From positions 478,788 through 542,787 of the forward strand of contig PASP01000014.1 in the NCBI GenBank assembly GCA_002712005.1: DNA of 64,000 nucleotides, read 5' to 3'. Below the pieces are notes generated by a model, which was not told where the DNA came from, made no database searches, and saw only the letters and a program-made list of their open reading frames with translations. Position numbers and translations under genes: made by a program. Source of the DNA: Halobacteriovoraceae bacterium. Lineage in GTDB: Bacteria; Bdellovibrionota; Bacteriovoracia; Bacteriovoracales; Bacteriovoracaceae. The stretch's first letter is position 1. The number at the start of each line of letters is the position of its first letter. Below, in pieces: positions 6,544 through 15,749 of this stretch.

Positions 6544-9500
6544 TTATACTTTTTGGATATGAATGAGAATTTTTGAGTCCTCAATATTAAATTCATTTCC
6601 TTTATTGAGAGAAGTGTTTGATTTAAGGTTGTCTGCCAACGTTTCTCGACAAATATAAGACTCATGTGATTTTAGTGCATTCAAAAGTTGCTCAGAATCT
6701 GTGGCAAATTCAATTTGAATTCTATCTTCAACATTAAATCCTTCATCCTTTCTATTTCTCTGGATACGGTTAACACATTCTCTGGCCAATCCCTCTAGGA
6801 TGAGATCATCGGTGAGCTGACAATCCAGATCAATGGAAATTAATCGATTACTTATGGCCTGAGTTCCTTCCTTAGCTTCTCTAAAAATAAGGAAGTCATC
6901 AGGAGTAAAGACTTCATCAGATAATTGAATTGAGCCTTTCTCTTCGAGTTCAACCAGTTGCTCATTGGTAAGACCTTTGATGAGCTTCATATATTGACCC
7001 ATTCTTTTTCCAAGTCTCTTACCAAGAACAGGTAAATTGGGTTTAGCATAGAGATCAATATACTTATCTTCTTCTGTATCATACTCAACATTCTTAATAT
7101 TAAGCTCTGACATTATATATTCTTCAAGCTTAGCGATTTCATCTAGAAGCTCGCGATCCTGATGGATAACGGTCAGACGAGACAGAGGGGTTTTAACTTT
7201 GATTTTTTCTTCTGTTCTCTTTTGACGACCAAGAAGGATTAGTTGCTGCATACGATCTACGGCCTGCTCAAGTTTAGGACGAATAAGTTCTTCTTGAGAT
7301 TCTGGATAAGAACATAGATGAATGGATTCAGGCATTTTTTGTTTGTCAGAAAACTCAAGGAGCTCACTATAAATATGCTCTGAAAGAAAAGGAGCAAAGG
7401 GAGCCATCGCCTGAGAAACTTCAAGAAGGCAGGTATAGAGGGTAGAGTAAGCTGCACACTTATCATCCGATAAACCTTCGCCCCAAAAGCGAGTTCGATT
7501 GAGTCTAATATACCAGTTCGTAAGATCTTCAATAAAAGTGAAAAGAGCAGGCATTACATTGTAGAGCCTATAGTCTTCCATTTCTTGAGCAATACTCTTT
7601 TTAAGAGTTTGCAAGTTAGAGATGATCCAGTTGTCGGTGATATTGTCTGACTTTTTAAAATAATCTTTTGCATTCCAACCATCAATATTGGCATAGGTTG
7701 AAAAGAATTTATGAGAGTTCTGCCAAGGAAGAAGAGCTCTTCTTACCATATCCTTCACGCCAGAGTCGGCAAAGCGCATTTCCTCTGCACGTACAAGACC
7801 ACCATTAATCAAATAGAGTCTCATTGCATCGGCACCATATTCTTCCATAAGCTCATCTGGAGCCGTATAGTTCTTTAAGCGCTTACTCATCTTTTTACCG
7901 TCTTCAGCCATAACAATACCGTTAACGATAACATTCTTAAAGGCAGGCTTTCCGTAGAGAGCAGTGGCCAAAATGGTGAGAGTATAGAACCATCCACGAG
8001 TTTGATCTAAACCTTCAGCGATGAACTCTGCAGGAAAACCTTTTTCAAAGATTTCTTTATTTTCGAAAGGGTAGTGAAGTTGAGCGTAAGGCATGGAACC
8101 AGACTCAAACCAACAGTCTAAAACCTCAGTGATTCTCTTATAAGTTCCCTCTTCTCCATCAACTTGAAAATCAAGGGGGTCAACGATATCACGATGAAGA
8201 TCATCGACTTCCACTCCAGTATATTTTTTGAGCTCTTCGATAGAGCCGATACATATGAACTTATCTGTTGTTTCATTATGCCAAACAGGAAGCGGAGTTC
8301 CCCAACCTCTATTTCTCGAAATAGACCAATCCTTAGCACCCTCAAGCCACTTTCCAAAACGGCCTTCTTTAATATGATCGGGAACCCAATTGATTTGTTC
8401 ATTAGATTTTAATAATTGATCTTTAATTTTCTCTACTCTTACATACCAAGAGGGAATGGCCTTATAGATAAGAGGTGTGTCTGATCTATAGCAAAAAGGA
8501 TAAGAGTGAACGTAGACGGTTTGATCATAGATCTTACCTTCTTCTTTTAGACGCTTCATAATAGCTTTATCAGCGTCTTTGATATACTGACCTTCGTAGT
8601 CTGAAACTTCAGATGTGTATTTTCCAGCATCATCAACCGGGCAAGCAAAGACTTCTCCAAGTCCGGCTTCTTTCATGACACGATTATCGTCTTCACCAAA
8701 ACCTGGAGCTAAGTGAACGATCCCTGTCCCTGAGTCCGTTGTCACATAATCGTCGTTGTGAACTTGGAAAGCCCCTTCTTTTTCAAAATGAGAAAAGTAG
8801 GGAAAGAGAGGAATATAGCGTTTGCCTTTAAGGTCTGATCCTTTCATTTCTTCTAGAATTTCGAGCTTCTTCTTCTTTTTTTCATAGCTCTCAACAAGTG
8901 CTTTCGCTAAATAAATTACTTTGCCGCTCTCTTCATCCTTTGCCTTTACATAGTCAATATCGGCACCAGCACAAAGACCGAGGTTAGAGGGAAGGGTCCA
9001 TGGAGTAGTTGTCCATGCTGTGAGATAAGCATCTTCATCTTTAATCTTAAAGAGAACAGTGACTGCAGGATCTTGAACATCTTGGTAGTTCTGTCCGGCT
9101 TCGAAGTTAGAAAGTACAGTTCCAAGAGCTGTTGAGAAGGGAACGACTCTTGTTCCTTGATAGATAAGGTCTTTGTCCCAAAGTTCTTTAAACACCCACC
9201 AAACGGATTCCATAAAGTTGGTGTCCATAGTTTTATAATCATTGTCAAAGTCAACCCAGCGACCAATTCGAGTTATGGTTTTACGCCACTGTGATGTATA
9301 GCGATCCACAATTGAGCGACATTCGTTATTATAACCAGCAACACCAATTTCTTTGACTGCATCGGCAGCACTCATTCCTAATTTCTTATCAATTTCATGT
9401 TCAATAGGAAGACCATGGCAATCCCATCCAAAACGACGAGAAACGTAGCGACCTTTCATTGTCCAATAACGAGGAACTGCGTCTTTTAAAATACTTCCAA

Positions 9501-9708
9501 CGAGGTGTCCATGGTGAGGGAGTCCTGTGGCAAAAGGAGGTCCATCATAGAAAATATAAGGGGCACCATCTTTTGTTTTTTCTAACGACTTTTGGAAAGT
9601 TTGGTTTTCTTCCCAGAACTTGAGGATGCGATGTTCTGAGTCGACAAAAGAAAAAGTTCCCTGATCCCCTTGAGGATTTGATTGGTTTTCTTGATTGCAG
9701 TCCGACAC
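6544..9708 (-). CDS. ileS: Isoleucyl-tRNA synthetase, type 2 (eukaryote-like)
   Basis: The 1054-residue class I synthetase charges tRNA-Ile and edits valine. The ATP-binding HIGH motif appears as GLPHHGHL near residue 62 and the KMSKS loop as KMSKRLKNY. Both, with the length and the lack of a C-terminal four-cysteine zinc ribbon, are typical of the type-2 IleRS group, which tends to resist mupirocin. The CP1 editing domain (TTTPWTLPSNLGL region) and the anticodon-binding domain are present. It starts with an ATG after GGAGATC, is transcribed alone, and ends in its own terminator. No frameshift or internal stop is seen. Confidence 0.96.
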   Translation of the reverse strand: MSDCNQENQSNPQGDQGTFSFVDSEHRILKFWEENQTFQKSLEKTKDGAPYIFYDGPPFATGLPHHGHLVGSILKDAVPRYWTMKGRYVSRRFGWDCHGLPIEHEIDKKLGMSAADAVKEIGVAGYNNECRSIVDRYTSQWRKTITRIGRWVDFDNDYKTMDTNFMESVWWVFKELWDKDLIYQGTRVVPFSTALGTVLSNFEAGQNYQDVQDPAVTVLFKIKDEDAYLTAWTTTPWTLPSNLGLCAGADIDYVKAKDEESGKVIYLAKALVESYEKKKKKLEILEEMKGSDLKGKRYIPLFPYFSHFEKEGAFQVHNDDYVTTDSGTGIVHLAPGFGEDDNRVMKEAGLGEVFACPVDDAGKYTSEVSDYEGQYIKDADKAIMKRLKEEGKIYDQTVYVHSYPFCYRSDTPLIYKAIPSWYVRVEKIKDQLLKSNEQINWVPDHIKEGRFGKWLEGAKDWSISRNRGWGTPLPVWHNETTDKFICIGSIEELKKYTGVEVDDLHRDIVDPLDFQVDGEEGTYKRITEVLDCWFESGSMPYAQLHYPFENKEIFEKGFPAEFIAEGLDQTRGWFYTLTILATALYGKPAFKNVIVNGIVMAEDGKKMSKRLKNYTAPDELMEEYGADAMRLYLINGGLVRAEEMRFADSGVKDMVRRALLPWQNSHKFFSTYANIDGWNAKDYFKKSDNITDNWIISNLQTLKKSIAQEMEDYRLYNVMPALFTFIEDLTNWYIRLNRTRFWGEGLSDDKCAAYSTLYTCLLEVSQAMAPFAPFLSEHIYSELLEFSDKQKMPESIHLCSYPESQEELIRPKLEQAVDRMQQLILLGRQKRTEEKIKVKTPLSRLTVIHQDRELLDEIAKLEEYIMSELNIKNVEYDTEEDKYIDLYAKPNLPVLGKRLGKRMGQYMKLIKGLTNEQLVELEEKGSIQLSDEVFTPDDFLIFREAKEGTQAISNRLISIDLDCQLTDDLILEGLARECVNRIQRNRKDEGFNVEDRIQIEFATDSEQLLNALKSHESYICRETLADNLKSNTSLNKGNEFNIEDSKILIHIQKV

Positions 9709-9855
9709 TGGATCTCCTTACATGTATTGGATTGGATAAAATCGGGATTTTCCCAGCGCGCAGTTTATCAAATGAGGGGCTTTATGGCGAGTCAATCCCT
9801 TGATTTTAGATGAGTTTACTGCGTTGCAGGCAAATAATTCCCAGGAGGCTTTCCC

Positions 9856-9900
9856 ATGGGGCTTAGGGATGAGCAATCTAGTGCGAGTTCCGATAAGTAA
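9856..9900 (+). CDS. Possible 14-codon leader peptide before the FecR-domain gene
   Basis: ATG at 9856 follows AGGAGG (9844-9849 region) with good spacing and opens a short frame, MGLRDEQSSASSDK, that stops at 9898-9900, three bases before the ATG of the next gene. The next gene has no good ribosome-binding site of its own, which fits translational coupling. No protein evidence is available. Confidence 0.42.
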   Translation: MGLRDEQSSASSDK

Positions 9901-9903
9901 GTT

Positions 9904-11358
9904 ATGAAAATTATTATTCTTTCTCTTATTTTAAGCCTTTGGTCGAATTGCCTTTTCTCTCAAGATGAGTTGGCGCCAAAGGATGTGAAGATCTATATCG
10001 GTGCAGATCAACAGATTCCCGAATTAAGAGAAGTTAAATTTGCTGGTGAAAAGGCTTCATTAGTGGAGTGGGAAGAAGTCGATGAAAAAGACTTTCTAGA
10101 TTTTCAAAAATGGAAAATAGAGCGGCAACTCAAAGACGAAAATCCTTTATGGAAACAAAATCTTCAAGAGACAAGACTTTCTGAAAAGGCCGGGTTTGTT
10201 CTCGATTGCATTGGCGAATGTCGAAATTATCGTGGTTTAGGTTATGCCAAAGTAAAATATCTTTCCAAAATTATGGAGGGGGATGAGATTTTTACTATGA
10301 AAGATTCTTATCTTTGGATTTATCTAATGGATGGAACTCTAGTAAGAATGTCTCCAGAGAGCTCACTTACAATTAAAGAAATAAATCGTGGCAAGAATGC
10401 GAATATGATTTATGCCCGTTTAAATACGGGAAATATACTATGGTGGTCTAGGGTAAATAATCAGTTTGAAGTAAAGGACTTCAAAGAGACTGATTCTCTT
10501 TTCCTACCCCTAACCATGTATGAAGCTAATTCAAGGCAGACTCGTTTCAAAGTAGAGGAAGATGATCTCTTCTCTTTCCTTCAAGCAGATACTCATCATG
10601 GGAAGAAGTACAACCGACTAAATGAACTCATCCAAAAATCAAATGAAACCGCAAGTTTTCCAACTCATTCATTTCTGACTTTTCCCAATGGATCGGTGTA
10701 TGGAAAGAATGTCGTAGCTGAATTTATCATTCTCAATGGAAATGAATCCTATATCAAATCTCGCGGTCAGAAGAAGCAAGGACTTGTTGGAGACTGGGAG
10801 GAGAGTGATTTAACTTTCTTTTTTAGAGGATTCAATAATAAGAATGAAGTCACTTTAGAATTAGATCAGTGGTATGAAGTGGATAAAAAGGGACGTAACT
10901 TATCTAAAGCCGATGACATCAAACGCTTTAGAATGGGAGAGTTTGTTACTTCTAATATTCCTTCTATTTTAATCGCGAGGGAAATTCTCTTTCAAAAACA
11001 TTCTTCTTTTATGCACGATTCCTCTATGACAGATCTCGACCTTGCTCAGAATCATGGTTATCGCCTTTGGGAAGATTTTGATTCTTCGGAAACAGATCTC
11101 TCTAAAAGAATTCAATTCTTGAAGGAGTATACAAGAAGAATAGAGACGACCAACTTAGTCGTGAGAGAGAGATTTAATCAAAAGCTTAGGGATCGTGGCG
11201 ATGAGGTCTTAAATTCCGAATATTCTGCTAAATATTATAGAAGGGCCATGGGCCACTTTTATAATTATCGCGAAGGGGTTAGTATACTTTCTAATAACAA
11301 AGAAGTATTGAACTCTGAACGCAAAGAATTTTGGAAAAGAATCCATGAAAGAAAATAA
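9904..11358 (+). CDS. Secreted FecR-domain protein
   Basis: The 484-residue protein has a signal peptide (MKIIILSLILSLWSNCLFS/QDEL). Residues about 88-175 match a FecR-like fold: a glycine-bearing start (GECRNYRGLGYAKV), MEGDEIFT, then LVRMSPESSLTI and a short beta segment ending NTGNILWW. FecR-like domains occur in periplasmic or surface proteins, not only in iron signalling. The remaining 300 residues are unassigned, rich in charged helices. Its last 14 bases overlap the start of maf, so the two are co-transcribed with the gene after maf. A role in the envelope is inferred. Confidence 0.75.
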   Translation: MKIIILSLILSLWSNCLFSQDELAPKDVKIYIGADQQIPELREVKFAGEKASLVEWEEVDEKDFLDFQKWKIERQLKDENPLWKQNLQETRLSEKAGFVLDCIGECRNYRGLGYAKVKYLSKIMEGDEIFTMKDSYLWIYLMDGTLVRMSPESSLTIKEINRGKNANMIYARLNTGNILWWSRVNNQFEVKDFKETDSLFLPLTMYEANSRQTRFKVEEDDLFSFLQADTHHGKKYNRLNELIQKSNETASFPTHSFLTFPNGSVYGKNVVAEFIILNGNESYIKSRGQKKQGLVGDWEESDLTFFFRGFNNKNEVTLELDQWYEVDKKGRNLSKADDIKRFRMGEFVTSNIPSILIAREILFQKHSSFMHDSSMTDLDLAQNHGYRLWEDFDSSETDLSKRIQFLKEYTRRIETTNLVVRERFNQKLRDRGDEVLNSEYSAKYYRRAMGHFYNYREGVSILSNNKEVLNSERKEFWKRIHERK

Positions 11359-11998
11359 ACAACACAATCTGATTCTCGCCTCTAATAGTCCTAGACGAAA
11401 AGAACTTCTGGGATGGTTAGATATCCCTTTTCAAATCATAGGCTCAAATATTGAGGAAATTTCTAAGGAAGAGAATCCAAAAGACTTGGCCATTGATTTA
11501 GCCGTCCAAAAAGGTGACGCCGTTTGGAAAGAGCTGAATGATGCTCATGGGAAGTATCCGTTTGTTGTGTCCTCTGATACGATTGTCGTACTAGGGAATC
11601 GAGTCTATGGAAAACCAGCAAATAGAGAAGAAGCAAAAGAGATGCTCCTCTCTCTTTCAGGTAAAGAACATCAGGTCATCACCTCTGTCTATATGAAAAC
11701 ACGATCTCTAGAAACAGAGGAAGTGATAAGCCGAAAGTTTGCTGTTGAAACAGACGTTACATTTTCTAAGATAACAGAGGATTTATTAACTCCCTATCTC
11801 GACAGTAAAGAGTCGATGGATAAAGCTGGAGCCTACGGGATTCAAGGAAAGGGCTTAGTATTTGTTCAATCTCTAAAAGGTTCTTACTCTAATGTTGTAG
11901 GATTTCCTTTAGCTGAATTTATTGATGAATTTAGAAAGTTCCTTTCCCAAAATCGCGAAGAGGAGCTCTATTCTTGGCGCGAGAAATTTCAAAAGTAA
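11345..11998 (+). CDS. maf: Maf-family nucleoside triphosphate pyrophosphatase
   Basis: The 217-residue protein carries the Maf signature at its start (LASNSPRRKELL), followed by SSDTIVVLG with the metal-binding Asp, YGKPANREEA, and GAYGIQGKG near the C-terminus. The YGIQG form is typical of the dTTP/UTPase (YhdE) subgroup, which hydrolyses non-canonical or excess nucleotides in the cytoplasm. The gene overlaps the preceding secreted-protein gene by 14 bases and is followed after 10 bases by the next gene, so all three form one operon. Confidence 0.93.
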   Translation: MKENKQHNLILASNSPRRKELLGWLDIPFQIIGSNIEEISKEENPKDLAIDLAVQKGDAVWKELNDAHGKYPFVVSSDTIVVLGNRVYGKPANREEAKEMLLSLSGKEHQVITSVYMKTRSLETEEVISRKFAVETDVTFSKITEDLLTPYLDSKESMDKAGAYGIQGKGLVFVQSLKGSYSNVVGFPLAEFIDEFRKFLSQNREEELYSWREKFQK

Positions 11999-12008
11999 GA
12001 GTAAATCT

Positions 12009-12500
12009 ATGAAAAAAAATTACCATTTGGCCTTGCTGATTCTCTCTTTGCTATTTATTTTTAATGGGAGAGCGATATGGGCTCAGAATGATTCCCTTTC
12101 TCAGTTTGACTCTACAAAAGAAATTATAGCTATTGTTTCTCAGCTAGAGCGCCTTGATCCCTCTGAATATATTTTAAAAATTGATGATGTACGCGAAAAG
12201 CTTGAAAAGTATTTTGAAAATAAGAAAAGAGTTTGTGAAGGAGATTTCTCTACTGTAGTTCTCACTAAAGGGGAGAGAGAGTCGGACACAAAAAAATCGG
12301 TGAAATTAAGTAAAGAAGAAAGGGAAGTTTGTTTACGAGAGCTCAAGCAAGTGCAACAAAAGTACATAGAGTCTTTATTCGAAGCTAAGAAACGCTATGT
12401 GATCCACTTACATAAACAACGCTTAGAAGAATTAGAAAAGTCGAAAGAGGAAGCGATTAAAGAGCTCATGAAAAAGTTTAATAAAAAAGGCCGTCGCTAG
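12009..12500 (+). CDS. Secreted coiled-coil protein of unknown function
   Basis: The 163-residue protein starts at the ATG at 12009; an upstream in-frame start at 11922 would overlap maf and place 29 residues before the signal peptide. The signal peptide is MKKNYHLALLILSLLFIFN...WA/QNDS. The mature part is highly charged and helical, with a C-terminal stretch rich in Glu and Lys (RLEELEKSKEEAIKEL) that looks like a coiled coil. Two cysteines are present. It is the last gene of the FecR-maf operon and is followed by a terminator. No family recognised. Confidence 0.72.
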   Translation: MKKNYHLALLILSLLFIFNGRAIWAQNDSLSQFDSTKEIIAIVSQLERLDPSEYILKIDDVREKLEKYFENKKRVCEGDFSTVVLTKGERESDTKKSVKLSKEEREVCLRELKQVQQKYIESLFEAKKRYVIHLHKQRLEELEKSKEEAIKELMKKFNKKGRR

Positions 12501-12516
12501 GACGGCCTTCTTCTTT
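12483..12516 (+). terminator. Terminator after the maf operon
   Basis: GGCCGTC (12489-12495) pairs with GACGGCC (12501-12507), flanked by an A run and a T-rich tract. The stop codon of the preceding gene lies in the loop region. Confidence 0.8.
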
Positions 12517-12560
12517 TAAGTATTACAACCTCATCTAAACGAGGACAAATTGAAAAAAAA

Positions 12561-12755
12561 TTACTTCTGCGTTTTACCAACCATAGGTCTAACTAAGCTT
12601 TTTGATTTAATAAAAGATCGTGAAGGACGAGCACTAAGTTGCCCTGCTGCAGATCTTTTCATTTTATTAACTTTCACTTGAATAATATTAGACACACGGT
12701 GAGTCGAATTCTTATCAATTGTTGCAGATAGTGATGAATTTGAATGAGTTTTCAT
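12561..12755 (-). CDS. Small basic protein of unknown function
   Basis: A 64-codon frame starts at ATG 12755 with a good AAGGAGA site four bases upstream, which is the main reason to accept it. The product is basic and serine-rich, with no signal peptide, membrane segment or cysteines, and no family match that I recognise. It stands alone on the minus strand, convergent with the maf operon. The stop codon is followed by a U run. It could be a small DNA- or RNA-binding protein from its charge, but that is a guess. Confidence 0.5.
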   Translation of the reverse strand: MKTHSNSSLSATIDKNSTHRVSNIIQVKVNKMKRSAAGQLSARPSRSFIKSKSLVRPMVGKTQK

Positions 12756-12930
12756 GGGTTCTCCTTAAGGTTAAAGTTACAGTTTTGGTCTTTGATTCCA
12801 ACTAAAATGACGATCCAAAAAAGTACTTCTTCCATTGAAGGAGAGTAGGGAAGTCTATTTTAGTTGATTCAAACGACCTGAATAAAATAGGTCAATTTCA
12901 ATACAACCTCCCGAAATAGGGTTCGAGTTA

Positions 12931-12954
12931 AGAATAAATCCAATGATTTATTCT
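12931..12954. repeat. AT-rich hairpin next to the possible ncRNA
   Basis: AGAATAAATC (12931-12940) and GATTTATTCT (12945-12954) form a perfect 10-bp stem with the loop CAAT. It has too little GC for a typical terminator and may be an operator or part of an RNA structure. Confidence 0.45.
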
Positions 12955-13106
12955 TTGCGTTATGCTGAGCCTCTCATTTGCGGCCAAAGCGATATACAGT
13001 ATGGACTCTTTCGGTCAATTACTGCTGTAACTTAAGCACAAATTGAGCTCTTTTGACCCATACTATCATAATTTAAATAATTGGCCAGTAGGGCCGAGAG
13101 GCAAAG
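12953..13106. ncRNA. Possible structured non-coding RNA in a 440-bp gene-free region
   Basis: Four nested complementary pairs lie in order: GCCTCTC (12969-12975) with GAGAGGC (13096-13102), GGCCA (12982-12986) with TGGCC (13082-13086), AGTATGG (12998-13004) with CCATACT (13058-13064), and GTCAA (13014-13018) with TTGAC (13053-13057). CTTTG (12953-12957) and CAAAG (13102-13106) could extend the base. This gives an elongated rod with internal bulges, about 150 nt, in general shape like 6S RNA. The strand is unknown because stems read on both; TATGCT at 12961 could be a plus-strand -10. No coding frame fills the gap between 12756 and 13199. Confidence 0.35.
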
Positions 13107-13199
13107 TCATCCTGATGCTTAGAGAATTGTAAATGCTTGAAATCTAGGGCATTCTAGTTGGGTAAAAATGACTTACTTAAGATATAAAGGTGATTTCCT

Positions 13200-14168
13200 A
13201 TGGTTAGAAATGTGGGCATTCTTCTCATTTTATCCCTATTAGTGGGATGTTCTTCAATGCGTTCGGCTGGACTTGGAGTAGTTTCTCCCATGTTCAAAGA
13301 GGCCATGACTGGAATTGAGTCTGAAGGGCGATGGGAACATTTCAAAAAGGCGACTCCTGCAAATTTAACTTTAGTGGATGGGCTACTCTCTGTGAGACCT
13401 CATGACCCCTCCCTTCTTCTCGCTGCCATCAAAGGAAATGCGGGTTACGCATTTGGAGTGGAAGAAACTTTATATTTAGAAGATAAACTTAATGATGAAG
13501 AAGAGTCAGTCCATAAAGATAATGCGATTGCCTACTACAGCAAAGCGGTTGAGTACGGATTGCGCTTCTTGAATGATAATGATCTCAGTTTATCAGATCT
13601 TCAAAAAGCTCAAAAAGAGGCTAAAGGAGTCAGAGGATTACTGGCCAGTCAATTATCAAATGATGAAACGACTCTAGAGCTTATGCTCTTCTTTGCTCAA
13701 TCCATGGGCTCTCTTATCAATATGCAAAGAGATAATATTCTCCTCGTTGCTCAACTTCCTATCGTGAAAGGTATGTTTGATTGGGTATGTGATGAAACAC
13801 CTGATATCGCACACGGAACTTGTTCTATTTTCTACGGTTCTTATGAGGCGGGAAGACCTGCTACTTTAGGTGGTAATCCAACTGAAGGTAAGAGAATTTT
13901 TGAAGAGCTGATCTCAAAGAATCCTGCTAATTGGCTAGCGAGGGTTTCTTTAATGCAGTACTACTCTATTCCTCAATACGACGAAGACTCCTACTACTTT
14001 CATAAAAAGAGCATGGAAAAGTATGTAGATATTTTGAAAGAGTCATTCTATTGGTCTCCAGGTAAAGAAGGGGATGAGCATCTCAAAGACCCTACTCTTA
14101 GGCTTTATCAGGCCATAGCAATTAAGAGATATGAAATTATTAAAAAATACGAAAAAGACTTATTTTAA
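13200..14168 (+). CDS. tatT: TRAP transporter TatT-type lipoprotein
   Basis: The 322-residue protein begins with a lipoprotein signal (ILLILSLLVGCSS, Cys about residue 17). The rest is helical with repeat-like segments, including a C-terminal stretch (NPANWLARVSLMQYYSIPQYDEDSYYFHK), matching the TatT family first described in Treponema. TatT trimers have TPR-like folds with pores and bind the substrate-binding protein of TRAP transporters. It directly precedes the dctP-dctQ-dctM genes here, which strongly supports the call. It probably passes a hydrophobic or other small ligand to DctP in the periplasm; the ligand is not known. Confidence 0.88.
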   Translation: MVRNVGILLILSLLVGCSSMRSAGLGVVSPMFKEAMTGIESEGRWEHFKKATPANLTLVDGLLSVRPHDPSLLLAAIKGNAGYAFGVEETLYLEDKLNDEEESVHKDNAIAYYSKAVEYGLRFLNDNDLSLSDLQKAQKEAKGVRGLLASQLSNDETTLELMLFFAQSMGSLINMQRDNILLVAQLPIVKGMFDWVCDETPDIAHGTCSIFYGSYEAGRPATLGGNPTEGKRIFEELISKNPANWLARVSLMQYYSIPQYDEDSYYFHKKSMEKYVDILKESFYWSPGKEGDEHLKDPTLRLYQAIAIKRYEIIKKYEKDLF

Positions 14169-14198
14169 AAAATAGATAATTTAAAGAAGGACTCCTTT

Positions 14199-15170
14199 AT
14201 GAGTATGAAAAAATGGTTAATTACAGGTTTAGTAATTCTTGGTTCTCAAGTTCAAGCGGCACGATTAAAAGTCGGTGTGCTTGCACCGGAAGGAACAAAC
14301 TGGGCCAAAAATATGAAGAAGATGGCCAAAGAAGTTAAGAAAGCTACCGATGGAGAAGTTAAGTTTAAATTCTACTTTGGTGGATCTCAAGGAGATGAGG
14401 TTGATGTTCTTAGAAAAGTAAGAATTAACCAACTTCAAGGAGGAGTTTTTACAGGAAAGACTCTTGGTGAGATTGAAGGGGATATTCGTGTAATGGAGAT
14501 TCCTTTTCAGTTTGGTGGAGATCGTGAAAAAGCTTGGAAAACTCTAGAGAAGCTCTCTCCGTATTTTGATAAGAAACTTAAGGCAGCCAATTTTGAAAAC
14601 TTAGGATTCTTTGAAATTGGAATGGTTTACTTTGTTTCTCAGAAAAAGACTCCCAATCTTGCTTCTCTTAATGGAGTAAAAATTTGGTCTTGGGAAGGTG
14701 ATCGTATTGTAAGTGAGATGATGAAAACTCTTAATCTCGTATCGGTACCGTTACCTTTACCAGATGTTCTTTCATCTTTATCCACAGGTGTGATTGAAGC
14801 AACTTATTCTCCACTCATGGCCATGGTTGCCCTTCAGTGGAATACAAAAATTAAGTATCTCGTGGATTTTCCAATTGCTTATTCTGTTGGATCTTTTCTA
14901 CTGAGTGATAAGGCCTGGAAGAAGATCAAGCCAGCTCATCAAAAGAAAGTGAAAGAAATTGCTGCTAAGTATATGACAAAAGTTAATGAAGCAAATATTC
15001 AAGATAATGCTGATGCTCTTAAGGCCATCAAAGCCTCTGGAGTAGAATTCATTCAGTTTCCTGAGGCCGATGTAACAAAAGCTAAAGGGCTTAAGAATGA
15101 GATCATTAAAAACTTAAAAGGAAAACTCTTCACAGAAGAGGCGTTAAATAAAATACAGTCGGCAATGTAA
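14199..15170 (+). CDS. dctP: TRAP transporter substrate-binding protein, DctP family
   Basis: The 323-residue protein has a signal peptide (MSMKKWLITGLVILGSQVQA/ARLK) and the DctP-family layout: VLAPEGTNWAKNMKKMAKEV at the start, the FYFGGSQGDEVDVLRKVR region, and WSWEGDRIVSEMMKTL followed by PLPLPDVLSSLSTGVIEA, where the ligand carboxylate is usually held. The ATG at 14199 is placed eight bases after AAGAAGGA. It works in the periplasm with the DctQ/DctM membrane pair encoded next. Presence of TatT suggests the TatT-TatP type of TRAP system rather than the classical C4-dicarboxylate one. Confidence 0.92.
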   Translation: MSMKKWLITGLVILGSQVQAARLKVGVLAPEGTNWAKNMKKMAKEVKKATDGEVKFKFYFGGSQGDEVDVLRKVRINQLQGGVFTGKTLGEIEGDIRVMEIPFQFGGDREKAWKTLEKLSPYFDKKLKAANFENLGFFEIGMVYFVSQKKTPNLASLNGVKIWSWEGDRIVSEMMKTLNLVSVPLPLPDVLSSLSTGVIEATYSPLMAMVALQWNTKIKYLVDFPIAYSVGSFLLSDKAWKKIKPAHQKKVKEIAAKYMTKVNEANIQDNADALKAIKASGVEFIQFPEADVTKAKGLKNEIIKNLKGKLFTEEALNKIQSAM

Positions 15171-15197
15171 AATAATTGCACCACGGATGGATTGATT

Positions 15198-15749
15198 ATG
15201 TTCGGTTTTGTAAAGAAGTTTGATCTCGCTATTGAAAAAGTAGCGCAGTATCTTTTGGTAGTCTGTATCTTGGGAATGCTTGGAATGAGTGTTCTCAATA
15301 TCGTTTTAAGATGGTTTCAATCTCATATTCTCTGGTTTGAACCATTTGTTCGCTACCTTGTTTTCTTTAGCGCTTTCCTAGGGGGAGTGATTGCGACAGG
15401 TAAAAGAACTCATATCGGTATTGATATTGTAGGGAAGTACTTCGAAGCTAAGCAAAACTGGAAGGCCCATCGTTGGGTGGGAAGAATTATTGACCTTATT
15501 TCTCTCTTGGTCCTTATTGTTCTCACGGATGCATGTATGGACTTTGTAGCAGAAGAAGCCAAGTATGGTCGAGAAAATGTCTTTATAGGGATTCATGCCA
15601 AGTATCTTGCTGCTATTATTCCTTTTGGGTTTGGCTTAATTGCCGTCAGATTTTTCAATAATATTATCCTCTCTTTTTCCTCTCAGTTTCAATTTAAGAC
15701 AGATGAAGAATTGGAACAATTAAATGAAAGTATGGGGGAGGCTAAGTAA
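15198..15749 (+). CDS. dctQ: TRAP transporter small membrane subunit, DctQ family
   Basis: About 183 residues with four membrane segments (near residues 15-37, 50-70, 90-115 and 130-150), as in DctQ. It contains the typical WFEPFVRYLVFFSAFLGG and a following THIGIDI. The ATG at 15198 is chosen because GGATGG lies seven bases upstream; a TTG six bases earlier is too close to that site. Its stop codon overlaps the dctM start by one base. DctQ forms the membrane complex with DctM and helps dock DctP. Confidence 0.9.
   Translation: MFGFVKKFDLAIEKVAQYLLVVCILGMLGMSVLNIVLRWFQSHILWFEPFVRYLVFFSAFLGGVIATGKRTHIGIDIVGKYFEAKQNWKAHRWVGRIIDLISLLVLIVLTDACMDFVAEEAKYGRENVFIGIHAKYLAAIIPFGFGLIAVRFFNNIILSFSSQFQFKTDEELEQLNESMGEAK

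Noticed and set aside
12953..13106. Firm naming as 6S RNA (ssrS)
   Set aside because: Only the general shape fits; conserved 6S bases and a neighbouring marker gene were not confirmed by reading alone.
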